Of a DNA stretch of 64,000 nt, positions 51,748-60,524 are shown piece after piece. The stretch comes from Paenibacillus mucilaginosus 3016 (GTDB lineage Bacteria; Bacillota; Bacilli; Paenibacillales; NBRC-103111), in the NCBI RefSeq assembly GCF_000250655.1, contig NC_016935.1, positions 319,501 to 383,500 of the forward strand, given 5' to 3'. The notes under the pieces were generated by a model. It was given only the letters and a program-made list of their open reading frames with translations. It was not told the origin of the DNA and ran no database searches. How positions within the stretch are numbered: the stretch's first letter is position 1; the number at the start of each line of letters is the position of its first letter. Made by a program: the position numbers and the translations under genes.

Positions 51748-53355
51748 ATGAAGAAAGTCGTGATTGTCGATGATGAGCTCGCGATCCGTAAAGGGCTTCG
51801 CACGCTGATCGACTGGGAGCGGTACGGATTTGAAGTGGCGGGCGACGCGGCGAACGGCAGGGAGGGGCTGCGGCTGCACGCGGAGCTGGCGCCGGACCTG
51901 ATGGTGGTCGATATCAAAATGCCGGGCATGGACGGGCTGCAGCTGCTCGGCGAAATCCGGAAGACGGACCCGGTATGCCGGTTCCTGGTCCTGAGCGGCT
52001 ACGCGGACTTCCAGTATGCCAAGCAGGCCATCGGGTGCGGCGTGAACGGGTACATGCTGAAGCCCGTGGATGAGGAGGAGATGCACCGGGAGCTGGAGCG
52101 GATCGCCGCCGAGATGGAGGATAAGGCGCAGACGGCCCGGCTCAGCCGCTCCAAGCGCCGCGAAGAGCTGCTGCGGGCCGTACTGCATGGCGGTGCGGCA
52201 GCGGAAGGCGTGGGACCCGAGGAGCTGGAGGAATTGACCGGAGGTCAGGGCCGTATCTGCGGCATTCTGCTCCTGGCGGTGAGCTCGAGTGCGAGTGCCG
52301 GTGCGGGAGGGGCGCCTACGGCGGCGGAAGCTTATGGGACCGCGAAGAGCTGGCTGACGGAGGCGTTCGACACGTGCGGCTGCGGCTTCGTGTTCCCGGC
52401 GGAGCCTTACATCGGCCTGCTGCTCTACGAGAACCCGGGCATGCCGAAGGTCCGGCAGCGGCTCTACGATGAGCTGAGCGAGGGACTCGGCGCGCTGGGC
52501 CTGACCTTCACGGCAGCGGCCGGTCCGGCGGCAGGCAGCCCGGAGGGCCTGGCGGCCTCCTACGCGGGGGCGTGCCGGCTGCTCGGGCAGCGCTTCCTGC
52601 TGGGCGGCGCCGAGATTCATACGCGGCTCGGCGCGGAAGTCGAGGAGCTGCTGGCTGCGGAGGCGGAGCCCGCGGAGAAGGCGGCGGCCGCTGCGGAGAA
52701 GAGCGCCGAGAAGCTCTACTTTGCCCTGGACCTCGGGGACAAGGAGGGGGTGAGGGACGCACTGGCCGAGGCCGGGCGCTGGATGCTGCGCCAGGATCCG
52801 GCGGAGCAGGCGGTGAAGACCCAATTCGCCCAGCTGATCACGGTGGTGCTCGGCAAGCTGTCCGCCGACGGGACTGCGGGGATGCCCCGCGTCCAGGAGG
52901 GCATGCCGGTCGTGACGGGGATCTACGAGCAGCCGAGCTATCAAGACCTGCTCCGCTATGTGGGCAGCGCCTTCGACAAGCTGATCGACGCGGCCGGCAG
53001 CACGAGCAGCGAGCCGGTACTGAAGCAGATGCTGCATTTTATCCAGCGGCACTACAGCGAGAACCTGAAGCTCGAGACGCTCGCGGAGCTGTTCAAATAC
53101 AACAGCGGCTATCTCGGCAAGCTCTTCAAGAACTACACCGGCGACAGCTTCCACACTTATCTCGACAAGGTGCGCATCCGGCGGGCGATCGAGCTGCTCG
53201 GCGAAGGGCTCAAGGTGCACCAGGTCGCCCAGCTCGTCGGCTATGCCAATGTCGACTACTTCCACAGCAAGTTCAAGAAGTACGTCGGCATGCCGCCGTC
53301 CGCGTACAAGGAGAAGCCGCAGCGCGCCGAAGTGAAGGTTGGCGGAAACGTCTAG
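51748..53355 (+). CDS. YesN-type response regulator with AraC DNA-binding domain
   Basis: The 535-residue regulator has an N-terminal receiver (VVIVDDELAIRKG, phospho-acceptor Asp55 in LMVVDIKMPGMDG, switch residues in LVLSGYADF and Lys in MLKPVDEEE), a poorly conserved Ala/Glu-rich middle (about 130-420), and a C-terminal AraC domain (LETLAELFKYNSGYLGKLFK and HQVAQLVGYANVDYFHSKFKK). It starts four bases after the kinase stop codon; GTG 51745 directly before the ATG is a possible alternative. It is the partner of the YesM-type kinase. Confidence 0.93.
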   Translation: MKKVVIVDDELAIRKGLRTLIDWERYGFEVAGDAANGREGLRLHAELAPDLMVVDIKMPGMDGLQLLGEIRKTDPVCRFLVLSGYADFQYAKQAIGCGVNGYMLKPVDEEEMHRELERIAAEMEDKAQTARLSRSKRREELLRAVLHGGAAAEGVGPEELEELTGGQGRICGILLLAVSSSASAGAGGAPTAAEAYGTAKSWLTEAFDTCGCGFVFPAEPYIGLLLYENPGMPKVRQRLYDELSEGLGALGLTFTAAAGPAAGSPEGLAASYAGACRLLGQRFLLGGAEIHTRLGAEVEELLAAEAEPAEKAAAAAEKSAEKLYFALDLGDKEGVRDALAEAGRWMLRQDPAEQAVKTQFAQLITVVLGKLSADGTAGMPRVQEGMPVVTGIYEQPSYQDLLRYVGSAFDKLIDAAGSTSSEPVLKQMLHFIQRHYSENLKLETLAELFKYNSGYLGKLFKNYTGDSFHTYLDKVRIRRAIELLGEGLKVHQVAQLVGYANVDYFHSKFKKYVGMPPSAYKEKPQRAEVKVGGNV

Positions 53356-53454
53356 GACCTGTCTTTGTCCGGGAGCATCCAATATAAGTAAAAAGGGCCT
53401 ACTCAATTCTTCCCCTCCATGTTATGTTACTAGGATATCTAAGGGGGAAGAGGC

Positions 53455-54381
53455 ATGAAGAACAAGGGCGTCATCATGGTATTAGCCGCGGCCGTTGCCT
53501 GGGGATTGTCGGGCATCGGGGCGCAGCTGTTTTTCTCGCATTTCGATTCGACTCCCGGCTGGCTCGTATCCGTGCGCATGCTGTGCGCCGGAGGGCTGAT
53601 GATTCTGCTGCATAGTCTGCTGCAGGGAGTGAAGAGCACCTTCTCTGTATGGTCGCATAAGAAGGACCGCCGTTCGCTGCTCGTTTTCGGGCTGGTCGGC
53701 ATGCTGGGGGTGCAGTATACGTTCTTCGAAGCGATTGACAAGGGCAATGCGGCCACCGCTACCCTGCTCCAGTACCTGGGGCCGGTCTTCATCATCGCTT
53801 ACGTGTCGGTTCACCGGCGCCGGATGCCCGGCGGCCGGGAGCTGTCGGCCTTCGCGCTGGCGCTGATCGGCATCTTCCTCATGACGACCGGAGGCTCTTT
53901 CGGCTCCCTGACCATGTCGGTGGAAGCTTTCGTATGGGGGATCGTGACGGCGCTCGCTGCGGCGTTCTACACGCTCTACCCCGGCCGGCTGATCGCCGCC
54001 TGGGGCTCGGTGCCTGTCGTCGGCTGGAGCATGATCATCGGGGGAACGGGACTTTCCATTCTGCATCCCCCCTGGGTATTCGACTGGAGCCAGGCTTCGC
54101 TGTACATGGGCGGTCTGCTCGCTTTCATTGTCATCATCGGAACGATTATCCCATTTTTCCTGTTCCTAGAGAGCCTTCGCTATGTGACGGCCGCCAAGGC
54201 AAGCATCCTGAGCAGCGCAGAGCCGCTGACTTCCGTGCTGGTCGGTACGCTGTTCCTTCACATCCCGATGGATGCGGTGCAGCTGCTGGGGAGCTTGTGC
54301 ATTATTCTTACCGTTATCGTCCTGACCCTGCCGTCCCGCCGCAAGGAGGAGGCTGCCGAAGAGCCGGCGGTCACGGGGTAG
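53455..54381 (+). CDS. EamA family (DMT superfamily) transporter
   Basis: The 308-residue protein has ten predicted membrane helices in two EamA halves (GVIMVLAAAVAWGLSGIGAQ in the first, AFVWGIVTALAAAFYTLYPG in the second, and the SILSSAEPLTSVLVGTLFL C-terminal signature). Relatives export amino acids or metabolites; substrate unknown. GGGGGAAGAGG precedes ATG 53455. It is convergent with the MFS gene, with a shared terminator between them. Confidence 0.92.
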   Translation: MKNKGVIMVLAAAVAWGLSGIGAQLFFSHFDSTPGWLVSVRMLCAGGLMILLHSLLQGVKSTFSVWSHKKDRRSLLVFGLVGMLGVQYTFFEAIDKGNAATATLLQYLGPVFIIAYVSVHRRRMPGGRELSAFALALIGIFLMTTGGSFGSLTMSVEAFVWGIVTALAAAFYTLYPGRLIAAWGSVPVVGWSMIIGGTGLSILHPPWVFDWSQASLYMGGLLAFIVIIGTIIPFFLFLESLRYVTAAKASILSSAEPLTSVLVGTLFLHIPMDAVQLLGSLCIILTVIVLTLPSRRKEEAAEEPAVTG

Positions 54382-54406
54382 CGGGAGATGTTTCGGGAAT
54401 GCAGAG

Positions 54407-54436
54407 AGCCTCTGCCCAATGGGGCGGAGGCTTTTT
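54407..54436. terminator. Terminator between convergent transporter genes
   Basis: AGCCTCTGCCC pairs with GGGCGGAGGCT (one G-U), followed by TTTTT on the plus strand. Confidence 0.85.
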
Positions 54437-54456
54437 GGCGCATGCACGAATGGGTG

Positions 54457-55647
54457 TCAGGTACGGGCAGCGGCCCGGGTGAGGGCCCCGCCGCCGGCTT
54501 TTCTTTTGCGCAGGGAGAAGGAGACGAAGGCGGCGAGCAGGCTGAGCAGGGCCGCCAGACTGCCGATCCAAGGGTTGTAGTGGACGGTGGACGCCCAGTT
54601 GACAGCAGCCCCGCCCGCACCGGCACCTGCCGCAAGTCCCAGGTGAATCACGGACAGATTGAGGCTGAGCACAAGATTGCTCGACTGGGGCGCCTGCTGG
54701 ATGAAGTAGGTCTGAAGGGCCGGCGCACTCATAAAGAGGGAGCTGAACCAGAGCACGACGAGGAGGAGGCCGGCGGTCAGCGAGGCGGTGACCAAAGGGA
54801 GCAGCCCGAGAGTGACGGCTGCAAAGGCGATGGTGGAGACGAGCATGAACACGCTGCCCCACCGGTCAACCCCGATCCCGCCCAGCCGCGACCCGAGCAT
54901 GCCCACCAGCCCAAGGGTCAGCATGACGGCCCCAAGCAGGGAAGCGTCCAGATGAAGAACTTCCTGCAGATAAGGGGTGAGATACGTCAGTAACACCGAA
55001 TTGCTGCCGTTCTGCAGCAGGGAGATGAGCAGGCCGCTCAGAATGACCGGATTGCCGAGCACCGAGAACCGCTGGCGGAACGGGACGGGCGCATCGCCTT
55101 CGATCTGGGGGAGAAGCCGCAGGAGCAGCAGCGTGACGGCGAGACTGACTGCGGCCAGACCGGCGAAGATGGCCTGCCAGCTCCACCACCCGGTGATCGC
55201 GATCCCGATGGGCACGCCGAGGGCCATGGCGCTTCCGAAGCCGAGCGCGATCATGGAGATGGCGCCGCCCATCCGCTCCGGGGGCACCAGTTTGGTGACC
55301 GAGGAGACCGCGACGACCGTATAGACGCCTGCGCTCAAGCCCAGGATGATCCGGGAGACGAGCATGAGGGCATAGCCAGTGCTGGCCCAGGAGAGAAGAG
55401 AGCCGGCGATGAAAACGGCCAGTGAGCCAAGGAGCAGGGATTTGCGGCCGAGACGGGAGGTCAGGGCGATGAGAATGGGGGTTCCGAGGGCAAAAGAGAG
55501 GGAATAAGCTGTAATGAACTGGCCGGCGAGTGCGATGGAGACGCCGAGGTCTTCGGCCATGGCGTGCAGGACGCCTCCTACCACAAGTTCAGCCGTTCCC
55601 ACCAGGAAGGCGCCAAGGGCAAGCATCAGAATAGGCAGTCGGTTCAT
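54457..55647 (-). CDS. MFS transporter, DHA1 drug/arabinose exporter type
   Basis: The 396-residue protein has twelve membrane helices and the DHA1 motif (LTSRLGRKSLLLGSL between helices two and three; RIILGLSAGVYTVVAVSSV later). The MLALGAFLVGTAELVVGGVL start resembles AraJ/YdhP-type exporters. AAAGGATGATGG precedes ATG 55647. It is divergent from the HxlR regulator gene, which probably represses it. The substrate is unknown. Confidence 0.92.
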   Translation of the reverse strand: MNRLPILMLALGAFLVGTAELVVGGVLHAMAEDLGVSIALAGQFITAYSLSFALGTPILIALTSRLGRKSLLLGSLAVFIAGSLLSWASTGYALMLVSRIILGLSAGVYTVVAVSSVTKLVPPERMGGAISMIALGFGSAMALGVPIGIAITGWWSWQAIFAGLAAVSLAVTLLLLRLLPQIEGDAPVPFRQRFSVLGNPVILSGLLISLLQNGSNSVLLTYLTPYLQEVLHLDASLLGAVMLTLGLVGMLGSRLGGIGVDRWGSVFMLVSTIAFAAVTLGLLPLVTASLTAGLLLVVLWFSSLFMSAPALQTYFIQQAPQSSNLVLSLNLSVIHLGLAAGAGAGGAAVNWASTVHYNPWIGSLAALLSLLAAFVSFSLRKRKAGGGALTRAAART

Positions 55648-55788
55648 AAACCATCATCCTTTCGATTTCGGACGTTCCGGCACTGCGGTCCTGCTGGAAT
55701 CCGATGGATCTCGTTTGATTGACAGTATAATACAGCTGCTATATTCTGGTAAGAAGGCAAAGCTTTTGGACATTGTCCTGTTATTTTG

Positions 55789-55805
55789 ACTAACTATACT
55801 TTAGT
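55789..55805. promoter_or_regulatory. Candidate HxlR operator in the MFS-hxlR divergent region
   Basis: ACTAA-CTATACT-TTAGT is an inverted repeat with 5-bp arms directly ahead of the HxlR gene, overlapping a TATACT hexamer. Confidence 0.45.
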
Positions 55806-55819
55806 AAGCGGGTGATGGT

Positions 55820-56158
55820 ATGGAGCAGTCTTGTCCTGAGGTACAGAAGCACTCGAACATCTGCGACGTCCTCCAAATTCTCGGTGCCAAATGGGCGTTC
55901 CTCGTGATTGATGAACTGCAGAAGGGACCGCAGCGGTTCAAGCAGCTGCAGCGTAGTGTCGCTGTGGTCAAAACCCAATCCCTGACCGATACGCTGCGCC
56001 ATCTGGAGCAGACCGGCATCGTCCGGCGCGAGGTGTTTCCGACCGTGCCCGTCACGGTCGAGTACTCGCTGACCGAGAAGGGGCAGGATTTCCATGGGGT
56101 GCTGAAGGAGATGGACCGCTGGGCCCTGAAGTGGCGGATCCGCGATAGCCAGGCATAA
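55820..56158 (+). CDS. HxlR family transcriptional regulator
   Basis: The 112-residue MarR-like winged-helix protein follows HxlR/YodB proteins: VLQILGAKWAFLVIDELQKGPQRFKQL, then TQSLTDTLRHLEQTGIVRREVFPTVPVTVEYSLTEKG. Cys5 and Cys15 near the N terminus (EQSCPEV and SNICDV) are placed like the redox-active Cys of YodB-type regulators. Its position divergent from the MFS exporter gene suggests induction of that pump by an electrophile or drug (inference). Confidence 0.92.
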   Translation: MEQSCPEVQKHSNICDVLQILGAKWAFLVIDELQKGPQRFKQLQRSVAVVKTQSLTDTLRHLEQTGIVRREVFPTVPVTVEYSLTEKGQDFHGVLKEMDRWALKWRIRDSQA

Positions 56159-56163
56159 AATCC

Positions 56164-56290
56164 AAAAAGCCGCTCCCGAAGGAGCGGCTGACATCATAGC
56201 CCGAATGCGGGTATATCAAGGAACCGGAGCTGCCGCTGAAAAGCTGAAAAGCTGAAAAGCGAAAGCCTCTCCGGTTCCTTATTTGTTTGG
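56164..56290. terminator. Two terminator hairpins between hxlR and the convergent phoX-like gene
   Basis: AGCCGCTCC-CGAA-GGAGCGGCT (56168-56189) has a T run on the minus strand, so it serves the phoX-like gene. AAGGAACCGGAG pairs perfectly with CTCCGGTTCCTT (56218-56280) and is followed by ATTTGTTT on the plus strand. The loop of the second holds three tandem CTGAAAAG units. Confidence 0.75.
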
Positions 56291-56349
56291 GTGCCGCAGG
56301 CCGGGGTACTGGATGGGCAGGAAGGCTGCCATCCTGAGTGCTGACGGCC

Positions 56350-58008
56350 TTAGCCCCTGACGGCCACGAGGGCCGAGCGGGGAGCGGTGCTTCCGGGCAG
56401 ATGCGGCCAGGAGCTGACCTGCGGCGTTCCTTCGCCCGAGGCAGCGCCTGGATGCTGCACGGACAGGAACAGCGTCTGCTCCCCCGGCGTAAACGCCGGC
56501 GAAGCAAAGGCCGCTCCGACGGGCGCGGAGGCGAATGGTGTGACCCCGCTGCCGGCCGGTGCCTTCAGATCGAGCACATACAGACCGTTGCTGCCGTACC
56601 GGCGGAAGGCGGAGCGCAGCAGGCGGTCCGGCGCCACATCCGCGGCGATCCAGAGCCGGCCGCTGCGGTCGAAGGCGAGATGCCCGGGCGAAGTGAACCC
56701 GCTCTGCGGACCGCCGGTAGCCGTGATCTCGAACTCGAATGCGGATGCTCCCGCATCTCCCTGCTCCTCCACGATCCGCAGAATCTGGCCGTGCACGCTG
56801 GTGTCCACGAGCGATACGTACAAGCTTCCGTCCAGCGGATGGAGCGCCGCATCGCCCTGGCGGCCAAGCGGTGTCGCCCCCAGCAGGAGGGCCGCCTCGG
56901 CCGCATGAACCAGCACGTCCGCCTGCTCCCGGAACAGAGCTTGAAGCTGCTCCTGCGTATACTTGACCGCATGCGGCAGATCCAGGCCCGGGGAGCGCAG
57001 CACTTCCTTCACCGCGTCGACTGTGAGCTCGATCCACCGCCCGTTCTCCAGATCCGCCGCATACAGGGCACCGTCCGTCAGCAGATCCGAATTGGCCGTG
57101 CCGCGATTCTCATCGAACCGGCCGCGGCTTATGTACTTGAACAGCGGCGACTCGGCGGCCGTGTCGCCCATGTAGACGGCAGCGCGTCCGTCCCGAGTCA
57201 GCTTCATCGGTGCGCCGGAGTGGCGGAAGCGCCCGAGCGCGGTATGCTTGCGGAGCTTGAAGGCAGGATCTGCAGGATCGATCTCCGCCGCCCAGCCGTA
57301 ATGGCTCGGGTCCAGCCCCGCATCGTGGCAGGTGCCGTCCCAGCTGCCCTCGGAGGTCAGCACCGTTCCCCACAAGGTCACGGCGCCCGTACGGTTGCCG
57401 AGCGTACCCTGCACTTGGACGGCGCCGCGCACGGCAGCCGCACCGCGGGCGGGTCCGGTCAGCTCGAACGGGTCAAGACCGGTGATGCGTCTTGCCGCAG
57501 GGGAAGCGGTGTCCATCCGCCACCGCCCGTCCGCACCGCGGTACACTTCCAGGACGGACGCTCCCTGGTTGTACAAAGAGCTGTTGATCTGCCCTGCCGT
57601 GTATACGCCTTCACTGCGGCTGCCGTGCGCCCACTGCGGGCTGGAGGTCTCGTGGTCGACGTACAGAAGACCTTTGACGCGTGACCCGTTCTCCGGCAGG
57701 AATACCGCGGAGGTGCTGTCATAGCCGAAGGTATCGCCTTTTGTATTGATGACGTCCCCGTACGCCGCAATGACGTCATACTGGAAGCCTCCGGGAAGCG
57801 TCAGCTCGTCGGTGGAGACGGGCTTGCCTGCGAGGGAACCGGAGGTTACTACCGGTGTCTCCTGGTCGAACAGAGAAGAGGCCGCCTTGGCCGTGCCGCT
57901 GCCGGTAAGAAGAGAATCGAGCCCTGAAGCTGCCGTGACAAGTGTGGCAGCCCCCGTGCCCAGGTAGGCAAGGAAATGACGTCTGGAAATGGGTTTATTG
58001 GTACTCAT
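56350..58008 (-). CDS. Tat-exported PhoX-like phosphatase (DUF839)
   Basis: The 552-residue protein starts with a twin-arginine signal (ISRRHFLAYLGTGAATLV) and has PhoX-family blocks: LPGGFQYDVIAAYGD, FLPENGSRVKGLLYVDHE, the WGTVLTSEGSWDGTCHD active-site region, GRAAVYMGDTA and FTSPGHLAFDRSGRLWIA. PhoX enzymes are calcium/iron-dependent alkaline phosphatases outside the membrane. The usual LTCEE-type metal-binding segment reads LTSEGS here, so activity should not be taken for granted. AAAAGGAGAGC precedes the ATG at 58008. No clear Pho box is seen upstream. Confidence 0.87.
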   Translation of the reverse strand: MSTNKPISRRHFLAYLGTGAATLVTAASGLDSLLTGSGTAKAASSLFDQETPVVTSGSLAGKPVSTDELTLPGGFQYDVIAAYGDVINTKGDTFGYDSTSAVFLPENGSRVKGLLYVDHETSSPQWAHGSRSEGVYTAGQINSSLYNQGASVLEVYRGADGRWRMDTASPAARRITGLDPFELTGPARGAAAVRGAVQVQGTLGNRTGAVTLWGTVLTSEGSWDGTCHDAGLDPSHYGWAAEIDPADPAFKLRKHTALGRFRHSGAPMKLTRDGRAAVYMGDTAAESPLFKYISRGRFDENRGTANSDLLTDGALYAADLENGRWIELTVDAVKEVLRSPGLDLPHAVKYTQEQLQALFREQADVLVHAAEAALLLGATPLGRQGDAALHPLDGSLYVSLVDTSVHGQILRIVEEQGDAGASAFEFEITATGGPQSGFTSPGHLAFDRSGRLWIAADVAPDRLLRSAFRRYGSNGLYVLDLKAPAGSGVTPFASAPVGAAFASPAFTPGEQTLFLSVQHPGAASGEGTPQVSSWPHLPGSTAPRSALVAVRG

Positions 58009-58213
58009 ATGCTCTCCTTTTGTCGATTAATGGTTTATCGTGTCGTATGGTGGAAGATGAAGAAAAATATATAGTAGGATCGGCCTGCTTTCATATATAA
58101 TAGATTAGCATAAATATCCAACCACAACTAGGACTCATACCATAAAATTATTCGCCCTGATTTCATGCGGCGGAGTTTGATACACGGCGGCTGCCGTATA
58201 AGGAGGGGCACTA

Positions 58214-58672
58214 TTGAGGATGGAACCGGTTCGTCCGGAAGACGAGGCCCTGCTGTATTCGCTCTATGCCGGTTCACGGCAGGAGGAGCTGGATACCTGG
58301 GGCTGGGAACCGCAGGCAAGGGACCTGTTCCTGAGCATGCAGTACCGGCTTCAGCAGCAGTCTTACCGGTCGCAGTATCCGGAGTCGGACCATCGGATCA
58401 TCGTTCATGAGGAGCAACGCGTAGGCCATGTGCGGATTGACCGGAGCGGGGACGACCTTAGGCTTGTCGATCTCTCGCTGCTGCCGGCTTGGCGAGGCAG
58501 GGGGATCGGAACGCAGCTTCTGCGGGAGCTTCAGATGGAAGCGGGAGCCGCAGGCCGGTGCATCCGTTTGAGCGTGCTGGAGGGCAGCCCAGCGGCCCGG
58601 CTGTATGAGCGGCTCGGGTTCGAGACCGTGGGGCAGCCCTCAGTCTATCACCAGATGCGGTGGAAGCCTTAA
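58214..58672 (+). CDS. GNAT family N-acetyltransferase
   Basis: The 152-residue protein has the acetyl-CoA-binding motif LLPAWRGRGIGTQLLREL and the C-terminal SPAARLYERLGFETVG of GNAT enzymes. The substrate is unknown. TTG 58214 is taken as start: AAGGAGGGG lies 6-8 nt before it, whereas the in-frame ATG at 58220 would be 12 or more nt away. It stands alone, divergent from the PhoX-like gene. Confidence 0.88.
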   Translation: MRMEPVRPEDEALLYSLYAGSRQEELDTWGWEPQARDLFLSMQYRLQQQSYRSQYPESDHRIIVHEEQRVGHVRIDRSGDDLRLVDLSLLPAWRGRGIGTQLLRELQMEAGAAGRCIRLSVLEGSPAARLYERLGFETVGQPSVYHQMRWKP

Positions 58673-58836
58673 CTGGGCATTCTCTCGGTTAAGCCGGCCA
58701 CGATGAGCTGCAGGATGTCCATCTTCTGGAGGACCCGGTTGTAAACGCAGTCATCCGATTGCTTTTAAAGGGGATGCCCGGGGACTGGGTTGAAACCCGG
58801 AAAGAGGAATAAAAATCAAGATCAGGATGTGATTCC

Positions 58837-59361
58837 ATGTCAGAAGCTTATATTGGCGAGATTCGAATGTTCGGCGGCAATTTTGCTCCGGTTGGCTGGG
58901 CCTTTTGTCATGGTCAGCTGCTGCCGATTTCGCAGTATGATGCCCTATTCACATTGATCGGCACTACATACGGAGGCGACGGACAGACGACGTTCGCCCT
59001 GCCGGACCTGCGAGGCAGAGCTCCGGTCCACCAGGGTCAGAATCCCATGACGCAGAGCAGCTTTGCCCTTGGGCAGACCAGCGGTGTGGAGAACGTGACG
59101 CTCAACCAGGGGAACATTCCGTCGCATACCCACCCGGTGCGGGCACAGAAGGAGCCGGGTACGACCGGCAGTCCTGCAGGCGGTCTGTGGGCGGCCTCCG
59201 CAGTCAATCCTTATGCGGTACCCGGCGGTACACCCAGCGGAACCATGCATCCGGCAGCGGTATCCCCTGCGGGCGGGAATCAGCCGCATGACAACATGAT
59301 GCCGTATCTCGCGGTCAATTTTATCATATCCCTCGAGGGGATTTATCCGTCTCAGAATTAG
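58837..59361 (+). CDS. Tail-collar domain protein 1 (microcystin-dependent protein/MdpB-like)
   Basis: The 174-residue protein has the phage tail-collar fold typical of MdpB-type proteins: YIGEIRMFGGNFAPVGWAFC, GQTTFALPDLRGRAPVH, then SHTHPVRA and the C-terminal NFIISLEGIYPSQN. It has no signal peptide. Free-standing copies outside prophages are common in Bacillales and have no established function; trimeric fibre-like surface assembly is one possibility. It is the first of three tandem paralogues. Confidence 0.88.
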   Translation: MSEAYIGEIRMFGGNFAPVGWAFCHGQLLPISQYDALFTLIGTTYGGDGQTTFALPDLRGRAPVHQGQNPMTQSSFALGQTSGVENVTLNQGNIPSHTHPVRAQKEPGTTGSPAGGLWAASAVNPYAVPGGTPSGTMHPAAVSPAGGNQPHDNMMPYLAVNFIISLEGIYPSQN

Positions 59362-59396
59362 TACATTGAAGTTTTTTGGCAAAGGAGCATGCGGTA

Positions 59397-59897
59397 ATGA
59401 GCGAAGATTTTATAGGCGAGATCAGGGCATTCTCTTTCGGTTATGCCCCCAGAGGATGGATGCCGTGTAACGGTCAGCTGCTGGCGATTAATCTGAACCA
59501 GGCCTTGTTCTCCATCCTTGGCACCTATTACGGCGGGAACGGGCAGACCAACTTTGCGCTGCCTGATCTTCGGGGCCGGGTGCCCGTCCACGTGGGCACA
59601 GATATCACACTCGGCATGATCGCGGGTGAGGAAGCCCATACGTTGACATTGAACGAATTGCCCTCTCATACGCATCAAATCATGGCGAGTTCTTCCGAAG
59701 CTTCGACGAATCAGCCGGCAGGTGCCGTCTGGGCTAAGCAGACGGCGGCAGGCTATGATACGGCGGCTCCGAACACGGTTATGGGTTCCGCCGCACTGTC
59801 TTCCGCTGGAAGTTCGCAGCCTCACACCAATATGCAGCCCTACGGAGTAGTTCAATTTTGCATCTGCGTCGAAGGGATATATCCATCCAGAAACTAA
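59397..59897 (+). CDS. Tail-collar domain protein 2 (MdpB-like)
   Basis: The 166-residue paralogue (FIGEIRAFSFGYAPRGWMPC, GQTNFALPDLRGRVPVHVG, SHTHQIMAS, FCICVEGIYPSRN) begins at ATG 59397 behind AAAGGAGCATG. The longer frame from 59376 has no ribosome-binding site. It shares about the first 60 and last 25 residues most strongly with its neighbours, while the middle differs, as expected for diverging binding loops. Confidence 0.88.
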   Translation: MSEDFIGEIRAFSFGYAPRGWMPCNGQLLAINLNQALFSILGTYYGGNGQTNFALPDLRGRVPVHVGTDITLGMIAGEEAHTLTLNELPSHTHQIMASSSEASTNQPAGAVWAKQTAAGYDTAAPNTVMGSAALSSAGSSQPHTNMQPYGVVQFCICVEGIYPSRN

Positions 59898-59930
59898 TAA
59901 ATTTACCGAGAGAAAGGAGTGGATATCGTT

Positions 59931-60452
59931 TTGGAACCGTTTCTTGGTGAAATCCGGATGTTTGCGGGGAATTTTCCGCCGAAGAACTGGGCTTTCTGTA
60001 ACGGACAGCTGATTCCCCTTACCCAGAACACCGCGCTGTTCTCTCTGCTTGGCACGATGTACGGCGGAGACGGCAAGACGACCTTCGCGCTTCCGAACCT
60101 TATGGGCCGGGCCCCTATCGGCTTCGGTCAAGGCCCGGGGTTAACGAACCGGACGCAGGGAGAGGCGGGAGGCAGCGCAGCGGTTACGCTGTTGAATTCG
60201 CAGATGCCTTATCACACGCACTTGGCGGCAGCCCATTCTTCATCCACGCAGTCCAGCCCGGAAGGAGCGGTCTGGTCGAAGACGGGGGGCCGGCAGGGGC
60301 CTGCCGCTTATGCCGCTGCCGCGCCGGACACGCCAATGAGCCCGCAGGCGCTGGGCATTGCGGGAGGCAACCAGCCGCACAACAACCGGCAGCCTTACCT
60401 TGGGGTGAATTACATCATCGCCTTGCAGGGCATATTCCCGCAGCGTAGCTAA
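59931..60452 (+). CDS. Tail-collar domain protein 3 (MdpB-like)
   Basis: The 173-residue paralogue reads FLGEIRMFAGNFPPKNWAFC, KTTFALPNLMGRAPIGFGQG, YHTHLAAAH and YIIALQGIFPQRS. TTG 59931 is used: AAAGGAGTGG is 8-9 nt upstream and the alignment with proteins 1 and 2 starts here. GTG 59919 lies inside that ribosome-binding site. It is followed after 72 bp by the giant surface protein gene, so all four may share one transcript. Confidence 0.86.
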   Translation: MEPFLGEIRMFAGNFPPKNWAFCNGQLIPLTQNTALFSLLGTMYGGDGKTTFALPNLMGRAPIGFGQGPGLTNRTQGEAGGSAAVTLLNSQMPYHTHLAAAHSSSTQSSPEGAVWSKTGGRQGPAAYAAAAPDTPMSPQALGIAGGNQPHNNRQPYLGVNYIIALQGIFPQRS

Positions 60453-60524
60453 TCCGTTGAGCCAATAGTTGAGATCCCGGTGCCGGATTGAAGGGTGACC
60501 GGGAGGACCAGGGAGGTCACACAT

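Noticed and set aside
58837..60452. Prophage remnant
   Set aside because: Only tail-collar genes are present, with no integrase, capsid, portal, terminase or holin genes in view; stand-alone MdpB-like genes are common in Bacillales.
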